Positions 52,201 to 61,954 of a stretch of DNA of 64,000 nucleotides are shown piece after piece (position 1 is the first letter of the stretch; each line of letters begins with the position of its first letter). The position numbers and the translations under genes were made by a program. The notes under the pieces were generated by a model. That model saw only the letters and a list, made by a program, of their open reading frames with translations. It had not been told where the DNA came from and made no database searches. Source of the stretch: Mesaphorura yosii (taxonomy: Eukaryota; Arthropoda; Collembola; Poduromorpha; Tullbergiidae); contig WIXG01000035.1 in NCBI GenBank assembly GCA_009869945.1, positions 287,037-351,036 of the forward strand, written 5' to 3'.

Positions 52201-55200
52201 TGTCTCGTAAATGCTTGCTTTTATATTGAGTCATATTTCATATTTGTTTTGTCTTTTTGACAGAGAGCCAAATGTGGCGGTGCCAGCACCGGAATTCATT
52301 GTGAGACAAATTACTCAACCAAGATTTGTGCTGTTGGTGGAGGAAACAGGAAACATGAATTTACGGGTAATGCCAACTAACTTTCTTTGATGTGTTGTCC
52401 CTACCTTTTTTACTTCTAGTCCTGCTGAGAAGGTGTTATGTCAATCTTGGTTCGAGATGGGCGAGAGAATCAAATCATTTAGTTCCACCACACGTCAATG
52501 TCACTTATCTAAACGAAGTTAGAGTATCTTTGGTGATGTTTCTAACAATGTGTCAGTGGGGCACAGCACAACGTACTCTCACACCATATAGTTCGGGACA
52601 TGACAGACGATTGTCTTAACGAAATAGAATCTTCCCTGAAATGGGATACCAATGTATGTGAAAGTAAAGTCGGTTTCCTGCTTGCATCTTTGTTTGGTGG
52701 TTTAGTCCCATAATAATCTCGCCCATTTACAGATGCACTCAGAACATCAGTACCTAAAAGTTCATGCGTAGTAAGAGTTTTTGTCTTTGATGCTAATTTT
52801 ATGCCACCCAATCATTCAGGATGTTTGGAAATTTCTCAAATTGGCAGTAAGGAAGTTTATCAAATACGACTTGGCAGCCGGTACTCAAATTGGCCTGATC
52901 ACAGTTAGTTCAAACGACGTTCGTGTTCTGGCTAATATGACATCTCTGAAGTCATTAACAATTCGTCGAGCACTGGCGGATAAGCTGGCAAATTATCCTA
53001 ATGTGGATGGTGGTGGCAATATTGCTCTCCGAAGAGGAGTTTTCCAGGCCGTGGACGTAAGTGCTCTCGCCATTATCTCACGAGCTAAGTTAAGAACATT
53101 TGATTCGCTTAGGATGATAAGAACGAAATCGCGTAATAAGCAAAGGCAATTAAGAACGTACGTTAGAACGTTGTTTGAGCTTTAAACTGCATAGAAATGA
53201 AGTTGAACCGTCCTATTTTATTTAGTAGAGTTCACGTCTATCACTAAGTAAGTAGGAAGTAAACTGACTGACTGATAATGACTTAAGCACATGACGCTTG
53301 TCTAGAACCTAGAAATATCCATGTAGAACTCGTTGTGAGCGTGTCCGCCACTATTCGTCTAAGCTCTGATTAAAGTCTTACACTTGTCAAAATATTTTGG
53401 AAAACCAAACACGCAGGTGCTTCACATTACAGAACTGTACAATTGCCAGGTTTCGGAATCTGGCTACATCATTGGGTTTAGTTTCGGTCATAATTTGTTC
53501 GACAGAGATGCACACGTAGCGTATTGTTGATGCGATGTAATTGACCTGAACTGGAATCAATTCATTCATTTTTGATCTCGCCAAATGAATTGCGTTTGAG
53601 CACGAACAGTGCTGCTGTTCAATTGAGGTTGATTAGCTTTCATTTATTTAAAAGTATAATGGAAATTCCGGCTGAGCCGACCCACAGTAAGCAATGCTGT
53701 AAGACTCCCCGGATTAAATTAACTACTTTGCCATACATGCATTCGCTGACTTCCACTTCCAACTTGCTTGGTGAAATGTTGACCACGTATTGATTGCTTG
53801 TATTCAGACGACGACACACTAGTCGACTGACTGACAACCATAAACATGAGTCGCAGCAACACATCCCATAATGACTTGATCAGATATTTCGATTACAGCA
53901 AGACAAATTTTTTTTCTTGTCTGTCTCGCAGTTGCTGAAGCGTAATCAACAAAAGGCAGCTGGTTCAGTCATCATATTAATAAGTCAAGGAACCGTCTCT
54001 TCAATGGACCTGGAAACATCGCTCGAGCTGCTCAGGGAAGAAGAAGTCGCACTCGCCTCCATTGAATATCCATCGTTGAGTAAGTTGATCTTTCGTGTCT
54101 TTTGTAGTTTTGTATTCCTGGCGTGCTTTTAGCTTGATCAACTCCCGAACAAGATTATGTCACCCGAAACGCAGAAACCATGTTAACCTACTTCTCGGGT
54201 CTCACAGCCTCGTGTCATAATGGTGTTCCCATCATCTATCTTTATACAATATTTTCCGTGAGTCGTGAGAAAAGCAAATTTTTCCTGTCGTACTTGTGTG
54301 GTGAGGCCGAGCGACTTCATCCTTTCGACATGCACCCGCAAAACTTCTTTTGACTTCATTTCATTAAAAGCAAAGTCGGGGAGAAAGTTAACGATTTATG
54401 ATTTAATGGTAATAAATCAAGTTTTGCGGAAGAAAGGCAAACACGCATTTTTACTCTCAATTCTTCCAAAATTCATTATGTAATATATCGACGGGGAGAG
54501 TCGACGTATGAATTTAATTTCCTAGGAGCACGAGATTCAGAAAATATTTGATACACGACGTGTTTGAAATGTGGGACTATGAATTTAGAATTTTCATTTC
54601 GATACGCTCCAATGCACTGTCCGGACGCAGCAACTGCAACAAAATCGAGACTCTCGAGCGCCCGACTCTCTTTCATTTCTGTTTCTATCAGCATAAGGAA
54701 ATATTTTATGTACAGTTTCCTGTACTCTCTTTACACTTTTCTCCGACATGGCTCCAGTCATTGGAATGCGAGAAGGAAGTCCTAATCTTAGCATCAGGTT
54801 ACAGATTTGTACAAATTGTAGTAGCCTTGTGTAAGGAACGAGCGAGGAGGAGTAGGAGGTTAGAAGTCAGGCCAAATAATCCTTTCTAAATCCACAGCGC
54901 AGCACAAACGTTGTGTCTTGTGTGGCTCGCTATAAATTATTTTCTACAAATTCGTAAATAAATGTATAAAGTTTCACCCAGATTTATTTCTCTCGCAAAA
55001 ATATGTGGCGCATTACGGCCCCTCGCACGACTGCAAACAGATTAGACATAAACTGAGAAATAACGATTGCAACTTGTAACTGTAACGAGTAAAAGTACTT
55101 GAGTTGCAGTTCGGACTTTTTATTGTTATATTTTTATTACTTTCTCCTTCTTTTATGAGCATGCGATACGCAACTAAATGGATGAATGAGTGCTCTCTTA

Positions 55201-58200
55201 TAACGGTCATTAGGAAGTAAATTGGAATTGTATCGCATTCAGAATCTGTTGCTACTTATGGATTTTCCTTGCAAATAAATTGCAAATTTCTATTCGTTCG
55301 CATGAGAAGAGATTTCCATCGGCCAACATAAATTTCTTGTCAGGGAAAGGGAGATGCATATTTCTTAATAAATCTTTCCAAGAAGATTCACATTAGCTCC
55401 GGGAAAATTGGACTAGAACTTGCCGGCATGGCCTTGGCCTGCAGTATGCGAAGGAATATCCTTTAGAAATAGAAAGAAATTCCGCATTCTAAATTAAAGA
55501 TTTAAGATTTCCTGCTCGCTCAGAAGGTCGAAATGAAAAAACCTCATTTACAACTTCGGTTTTATATTTTGTGAAGGTGACGGGAAGATTGCTCAACTCG
55601 CAGAAGGAACGAATGGACCCCATTTCACAATACGGGAGACTGGAGTGGGACCAATGACTCATTTGAGCACGTACATTCACCTGATCAATGCGCTCATGTC
55701 GATTCAGAAATTCTACACGGAGGATGTTGCCTCGTCTTGGCCGATAATGGTAAGAGCTTTCCCCCATTCTTCCCTTCGCCTACGCTTAAGCAATTGGCTG
55801 ATGGATGGTTTGTAATATTTCAAACAGATTCATCAGACGGAGTACCGCGGTGACTTGCGCTCCTACATCGAATCAAACTTCAGCTTTGAATCCAACGCGA
55901 TCCAGACGCAGGGCGAATTTTTCATTTACACGTCGAACCCGAATGATCCTAAAATTAATAGCGTCGAGTTGACGAGTCCGAATGGTGTCAAATACACGAC
56001 GCAGCTCTCAGACCTTCACGATATTAATGTGATTAAAATTGATGCGGTCATAAATGAGGTGAGTGATTCACGGTTTAATTCATATTTGTTCAAAGGACAC
56101 GTGAAGTTTAGTTAGGCCCACCTAATGAATTACTGTTATAGAATTCCTCCTCTGCACTCTTTTCGCTGCTTTTGAGACAAAGCTGAACGCAGATGCTTGT
56201 AACGGGTAGATCCTTCAAGAAGATAGGCAATATAAATTGAAACCCGCACTAATACTTTGGGCACATAAATAAACGGGGCGTGCGTGCGTTCACATTCGTC
56301 TTCACGTTACCGTAATAGTTTTAATGTATTCGTAGCAGTGGAATTTTGATCAGATAATTATTTGAATGTACAACATTGAGGAGAGTACGAATAAGAATAA
56401 TGATGTGATGATGATGGTTTCAGAATTTATGAACCATCGCACAGCGTAAACTCTAAATTTAAACCTTTTTGTTGTGCGCATGGGCCAAGTCCATTTTAGG
56501 ATTAGTTACACTCAATATATTAATAACAAGAGAATTTAATTCCTTTTTTGTTACTGATTCATTTCTCGTGTCTATTCTTTCCATGTTTGCATCACAGCCC
56601 GGTGTTTGGAGGTACCGAATTGAAAGATTAGCAGACAGCCATCAATCACATTTCGTAAGTTTCTTTTCATTGATGATTGTCTTCGATATGACATGTCATG
56701 TGACTTCGTCTTCGTGTAGACTAACGGATTAATCTTCTTCTAGGTACAAGTCGTGACGAAAACAACTTCCGAAGACTTATATGTGCGGCTCTACACCAAC
56801 ATCCCCATGAACAGAGTTGCCAATTTAACATCGACGCCTTTGATACTCTACACCGAGGTAAGAATCAGCTCAGCAAACAACACAAATGACGCTGCTTCGT
56901 TTTCTAACTGTGCCTGCAAGTGCGTTCTAAGAGCGAATCAGCGCATTAGGAAATTCCATAATGCATAAGGCACGAACAATGAACGAGAAAATGCGCTCAA
57001 ATTCCAATTTAAAATACAATAATGCATCAACGTTCCTGGAAAATGACCATAACTTATGAGCAGCAAAATTTGGTTCTTCTCTGTTCAGGTGAAGAGAAAG
57101 AATTCACCAGTGATTGATGCGGATGTCGAGGCGCTGATTGTGGCTGGAAACAAGAAATGGACTGTGAAACTACTGGACAATGGAAATGGAGGTCAGCGAA
57201 TTAGGAAATGTATTTTCGTACTTTCACTCGACGCGTTCGTTCTCTAAAAGACTACGCTACCATAAAAGCTTCGCTTATAAAAGTATAATGGACTTTCCTC
57301 TGTTACTTCTTCACAAACATCAAACTTTACCGGTATTGATAATTAGGCACTTGATCCATTTTTTAACATGGTAGGCTAAAGCATGATCTCATTTTGTGGA
57401 TTATCGCATAATAATCTTTTCCATGTATTTGTGTTTGAGTTTAAGAATTTGTACTAGCTGGGCGTGTCTAAAAAGTGTTGCACAATAGACACACGAGTCA
57501 AACCACTTTTATTAGGTTCATTTCCTTTTGTTTTTTATGCTCTTAAACCCTGACCTTTAACTTCGTTCATTCCGAGCAAAATGCAACCTTTCTTACTTGT
57601 GCAGTACCATTTCTTGAGTAAGAGCAGTGGATATGGATCAAGCTTTTAAGAATTTTGGAAGAACGAGCGCGTTGGAATAAATTGATGATGATTTTTCCTC
57701 TCTTCAAGCGATGTAATACTTTGCGTTATTATTCTACGTTCTTTTCTCTTTCTTCATGTTCAGATCCAGACGTGACAAGAAACGACGGCGTGTACTCAAG
57801 ATATTTCATCGTTCCCCAGGGTTATACCACCACTTCCCAGTTGGAGATATCTTCCAAGATTATTGTGAATCCATACCGAGCTCACTTCGTTGTAGTGAGT
57901 CAAGATCCACTCTACCAAACAGGAACTTCTGCCACGAACTCCAACAATAACAGTCTATTGCCCTGTTGTGGCTCCTTCATGGCTCCTGCTGACCCGAGAC
58001 AACAGTACAAAATCGTTCCATTCGGCGAACGAAGTTCGAACTCATTAGTTGTTAGAATCAGCGATGTTCCCTCGTTGGGTTCCTATCCACCTGGGCGAAT
58101 TGGGGATCTCCAAGTTGATTGGATCGACGCACAAGATCGCGCTGCCTCATTAAGATGGACGGCACCTGGAGAAGATTATGATCAAGGCATTGTTGCGTCC

Positions 58201-59758
58201 TATCAAATATTCTACAGCCAGGACTCATTCAACGAGGACTGGAAACTGCTTACCGAGTTCACTGCTGACATTGAAGCCGGAGTGCAGGATAATTCGACGA
58301 TTACCCTTCCATACTACGGGTCATTTTGTAAGTGTGGTTTTATTTATTTACTTAAAGAAAAACTCTGCTTTCAGGTTCGAAAAAATTAACGTTTGCTTGA
58401 GGAATTGCGTTTGTGAATGAACGTGATGAAACAACGAGTTGCATAAAGAAAGGAGAAGTTATGTTATGCTTCTAATCCCGAACTAGCAGATATCAGAGTA
58501 TTGCTTTCGTTGTTATCTTCATCTTAGATCGTTCTGTAACTAAATTTCTCTCTTGCTTTCAGTAATCACGATGAGTGCCATTGATTTTTATGGAAAACCG
58601 GGCAAAGCTTCGAACATTGTCCCACTCAGTGTGTTTCAACCGCCAAGGGAACCGGACCCGACCCAGAGTCCTTCCCATGCGAATACACTCGGAATTACAA
58701 ATACGACGCCTCCATCAACTGAAGAGCTGACCAAATTGGATTTGATTCTGATCATAATCTGTGCCGTCGTCTTCATTCTGCTCCTCTCAGGACTCATTGT
58801 CCTCCTTCTCTACTGTCGCAAGCTAGGCACGTCAAATCGAAAATCTGCAAAAGCTGCGAATGAAGCAAAAATTGCGGCCATCGCCGATCCCAAAAGTCCG
58901 ATTCACTGGTCAGCGTCAGAATTGCTTGGCGAGCACGAGAAGCGCCATAGCATGTACGACGGAAGTGTTATACCAGAAAACGGTTCGGCCAATTCTGACA
59001 GTTCAAAGCAGCGCCAGACTCATTATCATGTTAATCATGGTTTGCAAAACGGGAGCGGGCCACCACAACACTCAATGCATTTGAACATTGTCTCGCCATC
59101 ACAAGAGTACAATGGCATGATGGTTGGTGGGAGTTCACCAAGTCACCGAGCAAGTAGTCCTGATAGTTATGATGACCCAGAGTGCCCAACGCCAATTCCA
59201 GTGTCAGTCAGAAACCGTCATCCTCCCATCGAGTACGGGATCTGCAACGAGCAATCATCTTCGACACAAACAAACTGTAGCAATAACAGTGCAATTATGA
59301 GCAATAATGTCGGCATGACGAGTAGAAGCATGAACTACCCGCAAGAGCCACCACCACAATACCATCATTATCAAATGCCGCAAAATAACAGCGTGTATCA
59401 ACCACAACAACATCAACAATATCCCCACTATCAACATCAACAACATATTTTAGAGAATAATCATCGTTTCTCAATCAATTCAGAACTTAGCAATAATTCC
59501 TCACGCGTCTCCCAAACATTTAAGAATATCAAAGTTCCTCCACCGCCCCTAGCGCCCTCACAACAACAAACGCTACTGCTTCCGTTATCCCATAACCCAC
59601 ATCACCTGAGCCAAGGCCTGATCAGCAGAAGCACGTCGACCACAAGTAGCGGAGGTGGCCAACCACACCCGCAGCAGCACCTGATGCACTATGACCCTGA
59701 CATACAAGGTTCTATGACTTCCGTTAACAGTAAAAAGAAAAACATTACAATGGTTTAA
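22071..59758 (+). CDS. CLCA: CLCA family protein (calcium-activated chloride channel regulator), 14 coding exons
   Basis: Exons are 22071-22238, 42616-43051, 44251-44407, 48393-48710, 52264-52366, 52820-53056, 53932-54079, 55577-55749, 55828-56058, 56598-56654, 56744-56857, 57089-57191, 57764-58327 and 58563-59758. The total is 4005 nt, or 1334 residues plus stop, with every phase consistent. Layout by residue: signal peptide 1-23; CLCA_N metalloprotease-like domain about 24-355; VWA about 378-540; beta-sandwich region about 560-855; FnIII about 860-965; membrane helix 997-1020; cytoplasmic tail 1021-1334. Mammalian CLCAs are secreted or membrane-bound, self-cleave through HExxH zinc chemistry, and raise TMEM16A channel activity through the VWA MIDAS (family knowledge). 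Here the zinc motif is HEWAK and all MIDAS residues are changed, so neither activity is expected. Family-wide landmarks such as the APxKQNxxC segment and the DVTxNDGVYSRYF segment are well kept. The start was chosen because it places a signal peptide first and lies just past an acceptor. Confidence 0.93.
40524..40537. promoter_or_regulatory. Palindrome with two ACCGGT cores
   Basis: TACCGGTACCGGTA is a perfect 14-bp palindrome in CLCA intron 1. It contains two overlapping ACCGGT cores, close to the Grainyhead/CP2 family site. Regulatory use is inferred only. Confidence 0.25.
42121..42130. promoter_or_regulatory. Candidate Grainyhead-type site in intron 1
   Basis: AAACCGGTTT is a perfect palindrome and an ideal match to the Grainyhead consensus (AACCGGTT). 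It lies about 490 bp before exon 2. Grainyhead proteins control epithelial genes, and CLCAs are typically epithelial, which makes the match plausible but not proven. Confidence 0.3.
42616..43051 (+). CDS. CLCA: CLCA exon 2: N-terminal domain
   Basis: Encodes residues 57-201 plus one nucleotide, with acceptor TTTTGCAG and donor GTGAGT. The segment SEYLREATDGRVYFHRI followed by VVPPMW matches the CLCA pattern SxYLFEATxxRVYFxxxxILIPxxW. Cysteines 92 and 133 are candidate disulphide partners. N151-E-T is a possible glycosylation sequon. Residues 155-190 are rich in N, S and G and look like a flexible insertion before the protease motif. Open reading continues past the donor to 43155, but that read-through does not resemble the family. 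Confidence 0.93.
43052..44250 (+). other. CLCA intron 2
   Basis: A phase 1 intron of about 1.2 kb with GTGAGT donor and TTGAATAG acceptor. I see no other feature in it. Confidence 0.85.
44251..44407 (+). CDS. CLCA: CLCA exon 3: altered zinc-protease motif
   Basis: Encodes residues 202-253 plus two nucleotides. It reads FVHEWAKYRYGVFEE, aligned with the family motif VHEWAHLRWGVFDE. H207 and E208 are present, but the second zinc-binding histidine is K211 (codon AAA). The acidic pair after GVF (EE) is kept. The exon enters in phase 1 and leaves in phase 2 at GTAAGT, and the flanking residues fit the family, so a shifted frame does not explain the lysine. Confidence 0.92.
44408..48392 (+). other. 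CLCA intron 3
   Basis: A phase 2 intron of about 4.0 kb. It contains only short open frames with no recognisable domain, plus minor tandem bits such as repeated CAGCT near 45015-45030. Confidence 0.8.
48393..48710 (+). CDS. CLCA: CLCA exon 4: end of N-terminal domain
   Basis: Encodes residues 254-359, entering and leaving in phase 2. A Ser/Pro/Asn-rich stretch (about 268-290, with five serines in a row at 275-279) is followed by FPQGRNVRAFCD, then HNARAPTKQNFLC and STSEVIFDHPDF. The last parts match the CLCA segment that ends VxxFC, HNxxAPNKQNxxC and STWEVIxxSxDF, so the frame and the join are secure. Only the low-complexity loop is unusual. Confidence 0.92.
48711..52263 (+). other. CLCA intron 4
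   Basis: A phase 2 intron of about 3.55 kb. An exon-like segment at 50814-50987 has acceptor and donor signals and an open frame, but in the phase needed here it meets TAA within nine codons, so I do not add it to CLCA. Confidence 0.75.
52264..52366 (+). CDS. CLCA: CLCA exon 5: start of VWA domain, MIDAS lost
   Basis: Encodes residues 360-394. RFVLLVEETGNM (380-391) aligns with the family VWA start xVCLVLDKSGSM. The DxSxS metal motif becomes E386-x-T388-x-N390. Acceptor TTTTTGACAG and donor GTAATG give phase 2 in and phase 0 out. Confidence 0.9.
52367..52819 (+). other. CLCA intron 5
   Basis: A phase 0 intron of 453 bp with a CATTCAG acceptor. Nothing else is seen. Confidence 0.85.
52820..53056 (+). 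CDS. CLCA: CLCA exon 6: VWA middle
   Basis: Encodes residues 395-473 (phase 0 to 0, donor GTAAGT). AAGTQIGLITVSSNDVRVL matches the family GSLVGMVTFDSxAxI strand. DGGGNIALRRGVFQAV (457-472) matches NGGTSICRGLxAGFQAI, but the metal-binding threonine of GGTS is missing (GGGN). Confidence 0.92.
53057..53931 (+). other. CLCA intron 6
   Basis: A phase 0 intron of 875 bp with a long pyrimidine tract before CTCGCAG. No other feature is seen. Confidence 0.85.
53932..54079 (+). CDS. CLCA: CLCA exon 7: VWA, third MIDAS position lost
   Basis: Encodes residues 474-522 plus one nucleotide. GSVIILISQGTVSS (484-497) aligns with SEIILLTDGED, so the metal-site aspartate of TDG is Q492. EEEVALASIEYPSL continues the next VWA helix and strand. 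The donor is GTAAGT. Confidence 0.9.
54080..55576 (+). other. CLCA intron 7
   Basis: A phase 1 intron of about 1.5 kb. Open frames on both strands around 54548-54889 show no domain and are treated as chance. Confidence 0.8.
55577..55749 (+). CDS. CLCA: CLCA exon 8: end of VWA
   Basis: Encodes residues 523-580 (phase 1 to 0). SDGKIAQLAEGTNGPHFTI matches the family stretch in which LxxLSNMTGGxxFY closes the VWA fold. The tail of the exon (STYIHLINALMSIQKFY) corresponds to the following helix. Donor GTAAGA. Confidence 0.9.
55828..56058 (+). CDS. CLCA: CLCA exon 9: beta-sandwich region
   Basis: Encodes residues 581-657 (phase 0 to 0) after a 78-bp intron. FSFESNAIQTQGEFFIYTS and VELTSPNGVKYTTQ resemble the strands of the CLCA beta-sandwich that follows the VWA (function in the family: inter-domain support around the secondary cleavage region). 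Donor GTGAGT. Confidence 0.9.
56059..56597 (+). other. CLCA intron 9
   Basis: A phase 0 intron of 539 bp with acceptor TTGCATCACAG. No other feature is seen. Confidence 0.85.
56598..56654 (+). CDS. CLCA: CLCA exon 10: 57-bp small exon
   Basis: Encodes residues 658-676, PGVWRYRIERLADSHQSHF, matching the family pattern PGxWxYxL in the beta-sandwich. It is the smallest coding exon, phase 0 on both sides, followed by an 89-bp intron with a GTAAGT donor. Confidence 0.88.
56744..56857 (+). CDS. CLCA: CLCA exon 11: beta-sandwich region
   Basis: Encodes residues 677-714 (phase 0 to 0). VQVVTKTTSEDLYVRLYTN and TSTPLILYTE correspond to the strands before the conserved xSPVxxADV segment. Donor GTAAGA, acceptor CTTCTAG. 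Confidence 0.9.
57089..57191 (+). CDS. CLCA: CLCA exon 12: conserved SPVxxADV segment
   Basis: Encodes residues 715-748 plus one nucleotide. KRKNSPVIDADVEALIV and WTVKLLDNGNG match the family motifs SPVLNADVTAxIE and LSLLDNGAGAD. The domain continues across the phase 1 junction into exon 13 with DPDVTRNDGVYSRYF. Donor GTCAGC is less common but fits. Confidence 0.92.
57192..57763 (+). other. CLCA intron 12
   Basis: A phase 1 intron of 572 bp with acceptor TTCATGTTCAG. It contains one ACCGGT core near 57330. Otherwise nothing. Confidence 0.85.
57764..58327 (+). CDS. CLCA: CLCA exon 13: end of beta-sandwich and most of FnIII
   Basis: Encodes residues 749-936 plus one nucleotide. PDVTRNDGVYSRYF is the most conserved stretch of the family. 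From PGRIGDLQVDW (859-868) onward a fibronectin III domain follows: SLRWTAPGEDYDQG, then SYQIFYS (B-C strands), ending in LPYYGSF at the donor GTAAGT. N925-S-T is a sequon. Confidence 0.94.
58563..59758 (+). CDS. CLCA: CLCA exon 14: FnIII end, membrane helix, long cytoplasmic tail
   Basis: Encodes residues 937-1334 and stop TAA (59756-59758). FnIII closes with ITMSAIDFYGKPGKAS. A Pro/Thr stalk leads to a 24-residue hydrophobic helix (997-1020) stopped by YCRK, giving type I topology. The juxtamembrane part HWSASELLGEHEKRHS (1052-1066) looks conserved and non-repetitive. The rest is low-complexity, rich in S, N, Q, H and P, with the QH-rich core at about 1200-1232. Short motifs are PPQY (1200-1203, WW-domain type), PPPPL (1262-1266, SH3 type) and the C-terminus ITMV (class I PDZ type: T at -2, V at 0). 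Confidence 0.93.
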
Positions 59759-60024
59759 GAAATATAATATTTAAGGTTAACTCCAACCGTGATCTCGAAT
59801 TTTAATCATCCATTGCACATAAATTGTTATGAATAAATTATACTGTACGTAAATGTAAAAGTAGAAATCAATTTACTTCTTGCGGAGTCCTACTGCTCAT
59901 ATGTTTATGTTCTATGCGCTATAACTTTGTAAGAATATAACTGTCATTGTCGTATTCAATAATTATATTAGAGGTGTATATTATTGAGCCGTGAAAGCTT
60001 CACAGATTTTATTACGCGAATAAA
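59759..60024 (+). promoter_or_regulatory. CLCA 3' UTR with polyadenylation signals
   Basis: AATAAA occurs at 59832-59837 and again at 60019-60024, the latter followed by a GT/T-rich stretch as expected downstream of a cleavage site. Either could end the main transcript, giving a 3' UTR of roughly 100 or 285 nt. Confidence 0.6.
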
Positions 60025-61643
60025 GGTTGATTCTTTCTCTTATGTACGCCAACTGGGGCATTTGCATTTTCTTACGTCCTGCATCTTTGAAGCACTGACA
60101 GGAAGGTAATCCTGAAATTCCTGAAGAGTCATTTGCCTCGTCTCCAGATTTGAGGTCTATTTATGGTATGCCTTCGTTCGTCTCAGCCACATCACAGGAG
60201 GAAGGCGTAATACCAGAAGTCGGTCGCGGCTTACGAAGGAACTTAATCCAGTTAAAGCCTGGCCAGAGTCAGAGTCTCATATTATTATAGGAATCCGGCA
60301 GTCGTCACAAAGCAAAAGAGCAGCACAGTAGCATTAAGTTGTCAGGTAAAACCTGAACTGCAACATGGCATATTAATCGTTGAGTTAGCCTTGTCGCCAT
60401 TTGTTCAGAGCCTAAGAACAGGCGAAGATGACAGAGATAAAGCAATTGATTTCCAACATCATGCTGCATGAGCATGCGCTCTGATCTGAATTATATTATT
60501 GACATGATGAAAGGAGAGGTCGTCATTGTCCTGCCTATCCTGAAACCGGATTGTTGATCAAAGTCATGCAAATGGGTGACGAGTTGTATAGCGTATAGCT
60601 GCTGGCTGGCCAAGTCGACATTTAAGGCATCAAGATCAAGATAACGTTTGATCAGTACATAATTTTAGAGCAGGACAAGAACAAAAGAGCTTCGAATATG
60701 AAAATAATTATTCATTTTAATACCTTTCAGCACGGATTAACAGAAGAAGCGAACTTCCTTTCAATTTTTCAGCTTATTGCTGGCTAAAAAAGACGAGAAG
60801 CATTCGAGCACAAATTGTAAAACGGGAATATGAATCTGGCCCTGAAGAGTCGGGAACAAATTATGTAACTCCTTTCTCAGGGATCAAATCAAACTAGACT
60901 GTACGAAATAAAGACGGATAATTGAACAATTATTCCAGAGTCCAGTGAGTCTTACAAATTGTCATCTGTGCTGTGTTCCATGGTCAACGTCTGTCCCGAA
61001 GGTGATTACCTGTCAAGCTTGAAACTTGTCGTCCACAGGCTGGTTGAAACAAATGCATCACGGAGTGAATTACTATGAGTCAAGCTTGTCTGGAGACTCA
61101 AAAATCAAATTTTCGATTGATAATCCCATTTTGCCCGTTATGTAGCTTGCATAACTGGTCAACCAAATCGGTGACACTCAAGAGATTGAATTCCCTAATT
61201 AATTCCTGAGGAATGAAAGACAGGAAGTCACCCAAGAAGAGAAGCGGACTTAATTTCATAATTTCGGAATTTGGACATGCGTTCTTGGAACCCGAATGCA
61301 TTCTATCTCTGATATGAAGCTTCGACATTTTGATCGAGTAGTTGGCTCCACATCGAGCGAGAAACAAGCAAGAGTTTCCCATCTTCCTGAGAGAAGCCGG
61401 AAAAACGCTCAAGTCTCATTATTATTAATGTCCCACGTTTTCACGGCTCTTTGCACCTCATTTGAGACTGTCAATCAAAGTATGAAGAAACACTCGCCAG
61501 AATACCGAGCAGAGAATAAAGATGAGATGAGTAAAGTGAAGAAGCTTCGGGAGTTACAACTATTATGAAGCAAATTGCTTAAGAGTAAGAAATGAGCGTG
61601 ATTATTCTGAGTACTTTTTGTTTCATTTCTGATCTCAGCTCAG
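60025..61643. other. Intergenic, or intron to a downstream terminal exon
   Basis: No coding sequence is recognised on either strand. If the segment at 61644 is an alternative CLCA terminal exon, this DNA together with exon 14 would be skipped as intron in that isoform. Confidence 0.5.
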
Positions 61644-61726
61644 ACAGAATTACACCATGCGCCTACAACAAGAACGGAAAATCGGCTGAGCACGTCGAGT
61701 GCATCGTCTGGAAAACCTTCCAGTAG
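61644..61726 (+). CDS. Candidate alternative terminal exon of CLCA (secreted form)
   Basis: The acceptor is TTTCATTTCTGATCTCAGCTCAG, read here as the second CAG, ending at 61643. In the phase left by exon 13 the segment codes YRITPCAYNKNGKSAEHVEC and then IVWKTFQ and TAG at 61724. This resembles the last strands of an FnIII domain and runs parallel to ITMSAIDFYGKPGKAS at the start of exon 14. AATAAA follows at 61949. Splicing 13 to here would give a 963-residue protein without membrane helix or tail. The other acceptor (CTCAG ending at 61638) gives a Ser/Thr-rich frame leaving at a GTGAGT donor (61734), so the segment might instead be an exon of something else, or chance. Confidence 0.3.
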
Positions 61727-61948
61727 TTCATCAGTGAGTGCATTAGTGGCCATTACGATGAAACCCATGTTCATGCGCGTGATTGTCATGACTTTTTAAA
61801 ATTATTTCATGGAAATGAATTGTTTTTGTCTTTCTTCTCTGGCCCCACTCAAGTTAATGGACGAGTCGCCTGCGTTGCACCGTTGCACTTGGACTCGATG
61901 CAAATTACACGATGACTAATAATATTCGTTGAAGCTTGCAGTAGCAGC

Positions 61949-61954
61949 AATAAA
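61949..61954 (+). terminator. AATAAA polyadenylation signal
   Basis: It lies about 220 nt after the TAG of the candidate terminal exon. The spacing is right for a short 3' UTR, but the hexamer is common. Confidence 0.3.
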
